Below, piece by piece: positions 17,798 through 26,366 of a stretch of 47,888 nt of DNA; the stretch's first letter is position 1, and every line of letters begins with the position of its first letter. A program made the translations under genes and the position numbers. Under the pieces are notes generated by a model. It worked only from the letters and a program-made list of their open reading frames with translations, made no database searches and had not been told where the DNA came from. Source of the DNA: CAZJHX01 sp964545715. Lineage in GTDB: Bacteria; Myxococcota_A; UBA9042; GCA-2863065. Location: NCBI GenBank assembly GCA_964545715.1, contig CAZJHX010000082.1:1-47888 (forward strand). Direction: 5' to 3'.

Positions 17798-18892
17798 GTG
17801 CCTGCGTCCCGATACCTTAAATCAATGCACATACTCATCCCGCTGCTGGCCGTCCTGGACACCCTGGTGTTGGTGTATTTCCTGGTCTACATCGTGGTGA
17901 ACCTGGGGCTGCTGGTCATCAGCGCCGCCCGCGTCAAGAAGAGCATCCAGATCGCCCAGCTCTTCCGGCGTCGCGACGTGCAGGCAGAGGAAAAAACCTT
18001 TGCCCCGCTCATCAGCTTGCTGGTGCCCGCGTACAACGAAGAGGTCACCATCGTCGAGAGTGTGCGGTCGCTCATGAAGCTGAACTACCCGCGCTACGAG
18101 ATCGTGATGATCAACGACGGCTCCAAAGACACGACCGTCGACGTGCTCAAGAAAGCGTTCAAGATGGTCCGCAGCGACATCCACTACGACCCGCACCTGG
18201 GGACGATGCCCGTCCGCGGCTTCTACCGCACCACGATGGAGCTGCCCGGGCAGGTCGTGCGCATGGTGCTGATCGACAAAGAGAACGGCGGCAAGGCGGA
18301 CGCGATCAACGTCGGGATCAACGCGTCTCAGGGCACCTACCTGGCCTCCATGGACGCCGACTCGCTCATGGTGGAGGAGGCGCTGCATCTGGCGGTGCAG
18401 CCAATTCTGGACAACCCCAACGGCATCGTCGCCTGCGGCGGGCAGATCGCGCTGACCAACGGCTGCACGGTCAAGGACGGCAAGATCGTCGACGTGCGCA
18501 TGCCCAAGCCCTGGATCTCCCGCTTTCAGGTGGTCGAGTACATGCGCTCCTTCACGCAGAGCCGCACCGCGCTCAGTGAGCTGGATGCGGTGTTGATTCT
18601 GTCCGGCGTGTTCGCCCTCTTTCAGCGCGACCTGCTCATCGCGGTCGGCGGGTTCTTGAGCAGCCACTCCCGCTCCAAGATCGTGCACGAGTACTGCGGC
18701 GCGGGGCAGGACACCGTCTGCGAGGACATGGAGGTCGTCGTACGCATGCGACGCTACCTCATCGAGCACAACCTGCCGGGACGCATCGAGTTTTTGCCGT
18801 ATGCGACGTCCTGGACCGAGGCGCCCGAGATCTACGAGCACCTCGGCAAGCAGCGCAGCCGGTGGTATCGCGGCCTGCTCGAGGTGCTGTGA
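17798..18892 (+). CDS. Processive-type GT2 glycosyltransferase, N-terminal catalytic part (interrupted by TGA)
   Basis: Family 2 glycosyltransferase of the PgaC/BcsA/hyaluronan-synthase type. One N-terminal membrane helix, then the GT-A domain: LVPAYNEEVTIVES, EIVMINDGSKD, a DADS metal motif, CEDMEVVVRM (the TED-like base) and KQRSRWY (the QxxRW motif of processive enzymes). The frame then meets TGA at 18890-18892 where homologues continue with Trp-Arg-His-Arg and C-terminal membrane helices, which follow immediately in the same frame at 18893. GTG 17798 has GGGAG four bases upstream; ATG 17825 is the alternative without a clear ribosome site. Divergent from the exported beta-sandwich gene. 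Confidence 0.8.
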   Translation: MPASRYLKSMHILIPLLAVLDTLVLVYFLVYIVVNLGLLVISAARVKKSIQIAQLFRRRDVQAEEKTFAPLISLLVPAYNEEVTIVESVRSLMKLNYPRYEIVMINDGSKDTTVDVLKKAFKMVRSDIHYDPHLGTMPVRGFYRTTMELPGQVVRMVLIDKENGGKADAINVGINASQGTYLASMDADSLMVEEALHLAVQPILDNPNGIVACGGQIALTNGCTVKDGKIVDVRMPKPWISRFQVVEYMRSFTQSRTALSELDAVLILSGVFALFQRDLLIAVGGFLSSHSRSKIVHEYCGAGQDTVCEDMEVVVRMRRYLIEHNLPGRIEFLPYATSWTEAPEIYEHLGKQRSRWYRGLLEVL

Positions 18893-19348
18893 ATGCATCG
18901 CAAGATGATGTTCCGGTCCAAGTACGGCCGTATCGGGCTGTTCGCCCTGCCCTATCAGCTGCTGTTCGAGGCCATGGCGCCGATCTTTGAGTGCCTGGGC
19001 TACATCGTGGTGCCCCTGTCCTGGGCCGCCGGCATCCTCAGCACGCACGCGTTTTTGGCGTTCATGGCCTTTGCCATGGCGTTCAACCTGCTGCTGTCGG
19101 CCGCCTCGCTGCTGGTCTCCGTGACCGCTCACCGCGCGGACAACACGACGCGCGCCGAGGCGCTGCTGGAGTATCGAGACCCGAAATCGCTGGTGATCTT
19201 GTTTGTCGCAGGCCTGCTGTCCAACCTGGGCTACCGCCAGTACATCCTGGCCTGGCAGCTGAAGGGGCTGAAGGACTATTTCGCCGGACACAAGGGCTGG
19301 GACAAGTTCGCCCGACAGGGTTTTGCCCAAGAGTCACAATCCTCTTAA
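18893..19348 (+). CDS. GT2 C-terminal membrane part (same frame, after in-frame TGA)
   Basis: ATG 18893 directly follows the TGA in the same frame. The 151 residues read as the missing C-terminus of the GT2: a basic HRKMMFRSKYGRIGLFALP interface helix, three or so membrane helices, and a polar end. Possible explanations: a nonsense change TGG to TGA or a sequencing error splitting a 516-residue enzyme; or real two-chain expression by termination-reinitiation at TGAATG. TGA serves as ordinary stop elsewhere in this window (for example 11381-11383, 24928-24930), so genome-wide recoding is unlikely. Confidence 0.7.
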   Translation: MHRKMMFRSKYGRIGLFALPYQLLFEAMAPIFECLGYIVVPLSWAAGILSTHAFLAFMAFAMAFNLLLSAASLLVSVTAHRADNTTRAEALLEYRDPKSLVILFVAGLLSNLGYRQYILAWQLKGLKDYFAGHKGWDKFARQGFAQESQSS

Positions 19349-19415
19349 GACCCGGCGCCTCTGACCCGATGACGCTGTATAGCGTTCCTTCCAGCTCGAG
19401 GCTTAGCCGCATAAC

Positions 19416-20883
19416 ATGACTGCACACACAGACTGTCTTGAACCGGGTGCATCCATCGTTGTGCTCGCGCGCGAGCCCGACTTCATCGGCAAGTTGGGCC
19501 AGCTGTTGGGCGGCGCCGACATTCTTCTCTGCAACGAGCTCAGCCAGGTGCTGCAGCGCCTCACGGCCGACGACGTCGAGCTGCTGGTGGTCCATCTGTC
19601 GGGTCACAGCCTCGACCCGACGAGTCTCGTACGCGCTCTGGTCGCCGCAAGCGGTCATGCGCCTGTTCTGACCCTCTGTGACGGGCCCGCGCTGACGGCG
19701 GAGGTCATCGCGGCCGGCGCCACGTGCAACCTGCCGGCAAGCGCCCCCGCCCACTCTCTGGCCGCCGCCATCGAGCGACTGCGCGCCACCTGGGCAGAGC
19801 AACGGGACACCGCGCGAACCGGCGCCCAGGCGATGAGCCGCCTCAGCAAGCGCCATCAGTGGGGCAAAGACATCGACACATGGCTGCAGGAGCTGGTGCA
19901 CGAGGTGCGCACACCGATCGCGATCGTCGCGGGGTTTGCGTCCAACGTGCTCAGCGACATCTACGGGCCATTGAACTCAGCCCAGCGTCCCGCGGTGGAG
20001 AGGANNNNNNNNNNGGGCCGCGAACGACCCGGCCCTCGAGCGCGCCCAGGTGGCGGCCGACCTGCTGACGGACATCGTGCAGCGCGCTCATGACGACGTC
20101 CCGCGCAACCCGGACAAAGAACAGGCGCCGGAGCCGCGGGCCGTCGTGCGGCGGCAGCTCGACCTGGCCGGAGCGGTTCGCCAGGTCATCGCGCTGTATC
20201 AGCCGCGCCTGGCCGAAGCACAGGTGACCTTGCACGCCGATCTGGACGACTGCCCGCAGCTTTGGGGCGAGCGCAGTCGCCTGTCGCAGCTGCTGATCAA
20301 CCTCATCGGCAACGCCTGCCGCCACACGCCCGCCGGTGGCGCGATCACGGTCAGCGCCCGCCCCAAAGCCGGCGAAGGCGAGCGAGCGTACGACGTCGAG
20401 CTGTCCGTCCAGGACACCGGCCCCGGCATCGAGTGGGACGACCTGAATCAGATCTTTGAGGCCGGCTGGACCAAAGCGCGCGCGGAGGGTCACGCCGGCA
20501 TGGGCCTGGCGATCTGCAAGCAGATCGTCGGCGAGCACGGCGGCACGCTGAAAGCGACCAACGCGTATCCCGGCGCCCGGTTCACGGCCACGCTGCCCAT
20601 CGATCCTCGCCACCGCCAGCCCAAGCTGACCGTCACACTGGTCGACGACGTCACGCTGGCGGGCCAGCTGATGATGGAGCTGGACCAGCGCGACGCCGCG
20701 GTCGAGATCGAGCGCCCGACCGACATGGAGCAGCTGGCCGACGAGCTGCGCGCTGCAGGCGGCAGAATCATGCTCTTGAACGCTCAAAGTATGGACGCGC
20801 CGTTGCGGGCGGCTCTGTCCAAGCTAACTGAGTCGACCTGGATAGGAGGGGAGAACACTCATGCCACGAATCCTGATCGCTGA
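19416..20883 (+). CDS. Cytosolic sensor histidine kinase flanked by degenerate receiver-like domains (contains assembly gap)
   Basis: No signal peptide or membrane helix. About 10-125 resembles a receiver fold without the phospho-acceptor aspartate (strand ELLVVHLSGH). The H-box ELVHEVRTPIAI has His162. The reading frame is broken by ten Ns at 20005-20014; after the gap it resumes in a different frame as AANDPALERAQVAADLL. The ATPase domain then shows an N-box NLIGNACRHT, G1 DTGPGI and G2 GHAGMGLAICKQIVGEHGG. A C-terminal piece beginning LTVTLVDDVTLAGQ looks like a second partial receiver. I treat 19416-20883 as one gene with a mis-sized gap; part of the dimerisation helix is missing. Its end overlaps the response regulator by 23 bases. 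Confidence 0.75.
20005..20014. other. Assembly gap of ten Ns inside the histidine kinase gene
   Basis: Ten ambiguous bases join two scaffold pieces. The kinase frame is 0 before and 1 after, so the true gap length is not ten as drawn; a multiple-of-three correction is needed for the protein to read through. Confidence 0.95.
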
Positions 20884-21235
20884 CGATCAGCCTGACCTGC
20901 TCGCGATCCTGTCGAGCCGCTTTCGCGCCCTGGGCTTTGATGTCCTGGAGGCGCGCAACGGCGCGGAGGCGATGGAGCTGGCCAGGGACGAGACACCCGA
21001 TGTCATCAGCCTCGACGTCATGATGCCCGAGCTCAACGGCTTCCAGATTTGCCGGGACTTGAAGGGGGATCCTGAGCTTGGCGTCATTCCCATTGTGTTG
21101 CTGACCGCCAAGAGCTCGGAGGCAGACCGCTTCTGGGGCTCGGAGGTCGGCGCGGACCTTTACCTGACCAAGCCGATCGATCCCGGCACGGTCGTCCTGC
21201 ACGTGCAGGAGCTTTTGGAGGCGCCAGTCCAGTGA
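20861..21235 (+). CDS. Single-domain response regulator (CheY-like receiver)
   Basis: 124 residues, a complete receiver and nothing else. Acidic pair Asp8-Asp9, phospho-acceptor Asp52 in SLDVMMPELNG, Thr82 in LLTAK and Lys104 in YLTKPI are all present, so phosphotransfer should work. No DNA-binding or enzymatic output domain, so the output is a protein partner; the adjacent GT2 or HEAT-repeat protein are obvious candidates (inference). A strong AGGAGG ribosome site lies before ATG 20861, which overlaps the kinase 3' end. Kinase, regulator and HEAT gene form a tight plus-strand run. Confidence 0.9.
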   Translation: MPRILIADDQPDLLAILSSRFRALGFDVLEARNGAEAMELARDETPDVISLDVMMPELNGFQICRDLKGDPELGVIPIVLLTAKSSEADRFWGSEVGADLYLTKPIDPGTVVLHVQELLEAPVQ

Positions 21236-21246
21236 TGAAGTGATGC

Positions 21247-24200
21247 TTGAGTAACGTACTCGCCGAATTTGCCCTCTGGTTCGCCGCAGGCATGTCCCTG
21301 CTGGCGGTGGCGCTGCTGTTGTATGCGCTGGGGCGTCGGGGTGTATCGTTTCTCTTCGGGCGCTGGCTGCACCGCAAGGTCGACCGCGTCGAGCGCCTGC
21401 TGAAGGCCCACGAGGCGACCAACTTCTCCGCTCCCGACCGCCTGCTGTTCCAGCTGGGCGAAGTTCACGACAACCACGCCGTCGAGACCGCGCTGAAGGT
21501 GCGGCTGGACGAAGATCGGCCGGACATGCGGCCCGAGCTGCGCAAGCTCTATGACTCGCTGGGGCTCACCGAGCGCTACATGAAGCAGCTGGAGAAGTCG
21601 TCCAAATGGGCGGAGCGCACGGCTGCAGCGCGCGCGTTGGGACAGCTCGGCGCCGTGGAGGCCATCCCGATGTTGGTCGCGGCGATGCGCGATCCGCACG
21701 AGGACGCACAGACGGTCAAGCTGGCGGCGGCCCAGGCGCTGGGCTTCATGCAGGCAGAGCGCGCGATCCCTATGCTGATCGAGCAGCTTAGAGAGCTGGA
21801 TGAGCTGGCGTCCCCGCGCCTGGCGGAGCTGCTGGTCAGCTTTGGCGACGAGGCCCTGCCGCAGCTGCACACCGCGCTGGAGGACGAGAGCCACCTGAAC
21901 GCGCAGGTGTGGGCAGCCCAGATCCTGGGGCGGATCGGGTCTTCGGCCAGCGTACCGCGCCTGGTCCCGCGCCTGACGGACCGCTCCGAGCGCGTACGCG
22001 TGTCCGCCACCGAAGCGCTGGGCCGAATCGGTGACAAGCAGGCGGTTCACGACCTGATCCAGGTGGCGATGCGCGACCCCGTGCCGCCCGTGCGTGCGGA
22101 GGCCGCGCGCGCGTTGGGGGCCATCGGCGACGACGCGGTGATGCACAACCTGGTGATGATGCGCAGCGACCGCGACTACTGGACGCGGCTGCGCGCCATC
22201 GAAGCGATCGAGATGCTGCGCCCGGGCGACATGAGCACGCTGGAGCGAGCGCTGAGCGACCCGACCGAGGCCGTGCGCCGTCGAGCCGCCATGGCGCTGG
22301 AGCGCATCGGACTTGTGCAGGCCCGGGTCGACGACCTGGAGAGCCCAACACGCGCGACCTCGGACGCCGCGGTCGAGACCCTGGTGAAGCTGGGTCGGGC
22401 CGGACTGATCCAGTCGCTGTTGGCGCCGCTGGAGCACAAGGATCTCCGCGTACGCGCGCGCGCATGTGTCGTGCTCGCGCGCGTGGGCGACAAGCGCGCG
22501 ACAGACCCGATCACCAAGCTGTTGAAGGACCCGATGTGGCCCGTTCGAGTGCGGGCTGTGGAGGCGATCGCCGCCCTGCACCCCGCGGACGGCATCATGC
22601 GACTGATCGACACCCTGCACGACCCCGAGGAGAGCGTGCGACTGGCGGCGGTGACCGCAATTGTGACGATGGGCGTGCCCAACGACGCCAAAAACATCGC
22701 CACCGTGGTGATGCTGTTCAACGAGGGCAACGCCGAGATCCGGTGCCGGGTCATCGAGGCCATCGGCGCCCTGCAGTCCGAGGAGATCGACGCGCTGCTG
22801 GCCCGCGGTCTGTTCGACCCCAACGGCGCCGTGCGTATCCAGGCCGTGGAGGCCGTGGCGGAGCGGGCGACCGAGGGCTGGACCGAGCCGCTGATCGAGT
22901 GCCTGAGCGACCCCGACACCCGTGTGCGATCCATCGCCGGCGCCGGGTTGGGCAAGATCGGCAGCCGCGACGCGCTGCGGGCGGTGATGGACCACCTGTC
23001 GACCCAGGACCGGGCCTTTCGCGAGTCGCTGACCGACGTGCTGGCCCGCCAGGGCGCCTCCGAGGTGCTGGAGCTGATTCCACAGGGCGACGGTGGCCAG
23101 GACGCGGCGCTGGAGACCCGGCTGGCGGTGGTCTGGGCGCTGGGCAAGACCGGCGATCCGCAGGCCTTCGACGCGCTGGCGGACTGGGCCACGGACCGCG
23201 ACGCTCAGGTGCGCGCGTCGGTTGCGGGCGCGGTCGCCAAGCTGCCGGGTCAGCGGGCCGAGGAGATTTTGACCGGCATGCTCCGAGACCCCAACGAGCG
23301 CGTGCGCGCCGCGGCCGTCAACGCGCTGGGCGCCGCCGGGTCGGTCATGTGCGTGGACGCGCTGCTCAAGGGGCTCAACGATCCCGACATGTTCGTGCAG
23401 CGGCGCATCGGCGTGGCGCTGGGCATGGTTGGCGGCGCCAAGGCGACGGTGGCCCTGGACGGACTTTCGGAGGGCGATGACCTGCGCCTGCGAGCCTACG
23501 CCTACATCGGCTTGGGCTTGCTGGGCACGGACCACGGCTTCCAGGCCGCGCTGGCGGGGCTGGCTGACGGCGCTGTGCGGGCTGCGATCGGCGACGTGCT
23601 GGGACGCGAGCTTCCCAGCATCCAGCAGCGCTTCCGGACCAACCTCAACCTGTCGCAGAGCCTGGACCAGTCCAGCGGGGACCTGATGTCGGCTGATGAG
23701 CTGCAGGCGCGGTACGTGGACGAGCTGGCCAGCAACCAGCGTCCCGAGCGTCGCGTGGCGGCTGTCCAGGCGCTGACGTCGCTGGCGGGTGACGCGCACA
23801 TCACCGCGCTGCTGCGGGCGTCGCGCTCGGACCCGGAGCCGGAGGTCCGCCGCCTGGCGCTGACCGGCCTGACCCAACACCTGGACCACGATGGCGTCGG
23901 CGACACGTTTGCCAAGGCGTTGAAGGACCCGGAGGTCGCCGTACAGGTGGTCGCCGTCGGGGGCGTCAAGGCGCTGGCCGAGCCGGATCACAACCACGCC
24001 CTGATGCGATGCTTCATGGCGGGCGACGACGGGCTGGACACCGCCGTCATCGACGCACTGCACACGGCCAACGAGGGCCGCGTCCAGTCGTTTGTCGATG
24101 AGCTGATGAGCCACACGGACGCGCGGGTGCTGACGGGCGGCGTGCGGGCGCTGGGCCAGATCGGGGATGCCCGGGCCACGGGCCTGCTAACGACCTGGCT

Positions 24201-24930
24201 GCGCAGCGGCGCGACCCCCATGCGGCACACGTGCATCGACGCGCTCGGCCGCATCGGCACGGTCAAGGCCAAGGACGCGCTGACCGGCTGCCTGGGCGAT
24301 CCCGACGTCGGAATTCGGCTCTCGGCCCTGGACCGCCTGGTGCCGCTGCCACGCACGCGCGACGCCGTCATGCGGCTGTGTCGCGACCCGAGCGCCGAGG
24401 TCCGCACGCGACTGGTTCAGAGGGTCGCCGAGCATGGCCACAAGGCGGCGCTGGTGGTGGGCGAGACCCTGGCGACCGACGGCGAGGACAGCGTGCGCGT
24501 CGAGGCGATGCTGGGCCTGCTCACACTGAACACGGACGTGGCGACCCGACGCTTTGTCGACCTCTTCGACACCCAGCCGCCCTCGGTCTGCAACCAGCTG
24601 CGCAACGCTGACGGAGGCGAGCCCCCGGTCAGCACCTTGCTGGAGCGCGCCGAGACCGCCCAATCCCCCGACACGCGCGCGGTGGCCCTGGACGCGCTGG
24701 GCTGCCTGGCTCAGCAGCCGGTGGAGCTGCTGCTGAGAGCGATGCAGGATCCCGAGCCGCGTGTCCGCATCGCCGCCATCAACGCCTCGCACGGCACCGA
24801 TGATCCCGAGCTGTTCGCGGGGCAGGACACGCTGCTGCGCGACCCGGATCCGACGGTGCGCGCAGCCGTCCGGAAGGGCCGCATGAAGGTCGTTATCGGC
24901 GGAAGCCGACAGGACGACGAGGCCGGCTGA
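21247..24930 (+). CDS. Membrane-anchored giant HEAT-repeat protein
   Basis: 1227 residues. An N-terminal membrane helix (EFALWFAAGMSLLAVALLLY) is followed by a short coiled segment and then, from about 110 to the end, an almost unbroken array of HEAT/PBS-lyase-type repeats of about 31-33 residues with the DPxxxVRxxAxxALGxIG pattern, for example RSERVRVSATEALGRIGD. HEAT arrays act as protein-binding scaffolds. Position right after the kinase and single-domain regulator suggests it is the receiver's partner at the membrane, perhaps controlling the GT2 (inference). Start TTG 21247, 12 bases after the regulator stop, has no strong ribosome site but is needed for the full membrane helix; ATG 21292 would cut it. 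Confidence 0.85.
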   Translation: MSNVLAEFALWFAAGMSLLAVALLLYALGRRGVSFLFGRWLHRKVDRVERLLKAHEATNFSAPDRLLFQLGEVHDNHAVETALKVRLDEDRPDMRPELRKLYDSLGLTERYMKQLEKSSKWAERTAAARALGQLGAVEAIPMLVAAMRDPHEDAQTVKLAAAQALGFMQAERAIPMLIEQLRELDELASPRLAELLVSFGDEALPQLHTALEDESHLNAQVWAAQILGRIGSSASVPRLVPRLTDRSERVRVSATEALGRIGDKQAVHDLIQVAMRDPVPPVRAEAARALGAIGDDAVMHNLVMMRSDRDYWTRLRAIEAIEMLRPGDMSTLERALSDPTEAVRRRAAMALERIGLVQARVDDLESPTRATSDAAVETLVKLGRAGLIQSLLAPLEHKDLRVRARACVVLARVGDKRATDPITKLLKDPMWPVRVRAVEAIAALHPADGIMRLIDTLHDPEESVRLAAVTAIVTMGVPNDAKNIATVVMLFNEGNAEIRCRVIEAIGALQSEEIDALLARGLFDPNGAVRIQAVEAVAERATEGWTEPLIECLSDPDTRVRSIAGAGLGKIGSRDALRAVMDHLSTQDRAFRESLTDVLARQGASEVLELIPQGDGGQDAALETRLAVVWALGKTGDPQAFDALADWATDRDAQVRASVAGAVAKLPGQRAEEILTGMLRDPNERVRAAAVNALGAAGSVMCVDALLKGLNDPDMFVQRRIGVALGMVGGAKATVALDGLSEGDDLRLRAYAYIGLGLLGTDHGFQAALAGLADGAVRAAIGDVLGRELPSIQQRFRTNLNLSQSLDQSSGDLMSADELQARYVDELASNQRPERRVAAVQALTSLAGDAHITALLRASRSDPEPEVRRLALTGLTQHLDHDGVGDTFAKALKDPEVAVQVVAVGGVKALAEPDHNHALMRCFMAGDDGLDTAVIDALHTANEGRVQSFVDELMSHTDARVLTGGVRALGQIGDARATGLLTTWLRSGATPMRHTCIDALGRIGTVKAKDALTGCLGDPDVGIRLSALDRLVPLPRTRDAVMRLCRDPSAEVRTRLVQRVAEHGHKAALVVGETLATDGEDSVRVEAMLGLLTLNTDVATRRFVDLFDTQPPSVCNQLRNADGGEPPVSTLLERAETAQSPDTRAVALDALGCLAQQPVELLLRAMQDPEPRVRIAAINASHGTDDPELFAGQDTLLRDPDPTVRAAVRKGRMKVVIGGSRQDDEAG

Positions 24931-24969
24931 GGTCTCTGTCAGATCCAATTCAAGGCAGCGTCGTTAGCA

Positions 24970-24998
24970 CTCGGGTCGAACGGATCGGGACACCCGAG
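24970..24998 (+). promoter_or_regulatory. Leader hairpin overlapping a ribosome site
   Basis: CTCGGGT (24970-24976) and ACCCGAG (24992-24998) form a seven-pair stem with a 15-base loop. The right arm runs into GAGGAGA, the likely ribosome site of the gene at 25012. A competing pairing of GGATC (24982-24986) with GATCC (25001-25005) is possible. No evidence of a ligand or a terminator U-tract. Confidence 0.25.
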
Positions 24999-25011
24999 GA
25001 GATCCAAATCT

Positions 25012-25800
25012 ATGAAGACGCTCTTGCTAGCAGCCGTCGCCGTGCTCACAACAGCATCTGCGACCGCTAAGACCCCTGTGACGATCGATGCCAAGACACT
25101 GCACGCCGCCGATATCGTGGCCCATGTGGTCGTCGCGGGTGAGCCGACCAGGGACGTGCTCGAGATCTTTCCCGAAGTCTACGTCTACCACTTCAGCGTG
25201 CTGGTCAAGCGGTCGCTCAAGGGCACTCTGCAAAACGGCCACGTCATGCACTATTCCACCGGCGACAAGGACGATGTCATCCGGTCGGGCGACTCGCTGC
25301 TGCTTGCGCTGCGAAAGCTGGACCAGAATCTGGACGGCGCGCAGACCAACATCCAGGTCCTGAAGCTGGCCCGCGCATCGTCGCGGGGGGTCGCCAGCGC
25401 GATGACCACGCTGCGCCGCCGCCCCAGCGCCGGCAAGGACGTCAGCATGTCGATCACGCAGGTCCCGCCCGCCAGGGCGATCAAGTGGCGCAACCCGTAC
25501 GGCGACGGCAAGTTCCGAGTCACGCTGACCAACTTCGGCCGGCGCGCCGCCGCGATCCCTCCCGTGGAGGTCACCAACAACGCCGGCACGACGCAGCTGT
25601 CCCCGGGCTTCACCCTGGCCGCCGGAGCGACCCGAGTGGTCGAGGTGGATACGCTGGAGCTGGACTGGAAGGGCCTGCCGGGGGGCGCCAGACTCGAGAT
25701 CACCGTGCAGGCAGGCGATAAGAGCGTCTCGAGCTTCTTCTACTACAGCGAGGACGTGCACGGCCCGATGTTGCGCGGACGGCGTATCCCCCTGCAGTAA
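25012..25800 (+). CDS. Exported protein of unknown function
   Basis: 262 residues with a clear signal peptide (MKTLLLAAVAVLTTASATA, cleavage near residue 19). The N-terminal half has alternating beta strands and a Lys/Arg-rich patch; the C-terminal half (about 165-245) reads like an Ig/CARDB-type sandwich: FRVTLTNFGRRAAAIPPVEV followed by an LAAGATRVVEVDTLEL strand pair. No catalytic motif or lipobox. I do not recognise the family. GAGGAG about ten bases before ATG 25012. Follows the HEAT gene after 81 bases and converges with the lipoprotein gene 5 bases downstream. Confidence 0.75.
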   Translation: MKTLLLAAVAVLTTASATAKTPVTIDAKTLHAADIVAHVVVAGEPTRDVLEIFPEVYVYHFSVLVKRSLKGTLQNGHVMHYSTGDKDDVIRSGDSLLLALRKLDQNLDGAQTNIQVLKLARASSRGVASAMTTLRRRPSAGKDVSMSITQVPPARAIKWRNPYGDGKFRVTLTNFGRRAAAIPPVEVTNNAGTTQLSPGFTLAAGATRVVEVDTLELDWKGLPGGARLEITVQAGDKSVSSFFYYSEDVHGPMLRGRRIPLQ

Positions 25801-25805
25801 CGGTC

Positions 25806-26318
25806 TTAGTCCTCGTCGAGGTCGGACTTGCTGGGGCGCTTGCTGCGGCGCTTGCTGCGACCACCCATGCCCATCAGCGGACCGAGGCCCTCCATCAGGT
25901 CGCCGTCCATCAGCGCCTCTGCGGTCTTCTCGTAGGTGCCGCCGTGCTTCTCGACGTACTCCTGGACATCTTTGTCAGCCATGGCGGCCATCGCGAACTT
26001 GGTGCCGGTCTCCTTCTGGGCCTCGGCGGCCTCCTTCAGCGTGGTGACCATCTCCTTGGCGCGATCGGCACGCTCGGAGCCGTCCTCGATCTGGTCGAGC
26101 TCGGTCATCATCTCGCCGACCAGGCTCATCATCTCGGGGAGGTTGTCGCGCATGTACTCGTGAAGCTCCTCGACACCGTCCTTGGGTGACTCGAGGTTGT
26201 CCTCCATGATCGCGCCCATCTTCTCGGTGTGCTTGGCCAGCTTCTCTTCCGGCTTGGAGCAGCCGGTGGACAGGATCAGGGCAAATGCCATCAAGGCGAG
26301 TGTCAGTCGGGTCTTCAT
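25806..26318 (-). CDS. Small helical lipoprotein
   Basis: 170 residues. Signal peptide with lipobox LSTGC (Cys20), so probably diacylated and held in the envelope. The mature chain is mostly charged amphipathic helix with many methionines, tail GMGGRSKRRSKRPSKSDLDE strongly basic then acidic. Several EMM/GEMM-like helical stretches suggest a coiled-coil. Family not recognised. AAGGAGA-type ribosome site lies just upstream of ATG 26318. Transcribed after the large hydrolase lipoprotein gene, which ends 48 bases downstream of its start, so both are likely co-expressed from the same strand. Confidence 0.8.
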   Translation of the reverse strand: MKTRLTLALMAFALILSTGCSKPEEKLAKHTEKMGAIMEDNLESPKDGVEELHEYMRDNLPEMMSLVGEMMTELDQIEDGSERADRAKEMVTTLKEAAEAQKETGTKFAMAAMADKDVQEYVEKHGGTYEKTAEALMDGDLMEGLGPLMGMGGRSKRRSKRPSKSDLDED

Positions 26319-26366
26319 TTCAGGGTCTCCTTGCTCTTTTCACTTTCACTTGGGTTGCTATCGCTA

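Noticed and set aside
18890..18892. TGA as selenocysteine or genome-wide Trp codon
   Set aside because: No selenoprotein context, homologues seem to carry Trp here, and TGA is a normal stop in several neighbouring genes.
21160..24114. Long minus-strand frame (984 codons) opposite the HEAT gene
   Set aside because: Compositional shadow of the HEAT repeats: His/Gln/Arg-rich repeat pattern without any domain, antisense to a clear gene.
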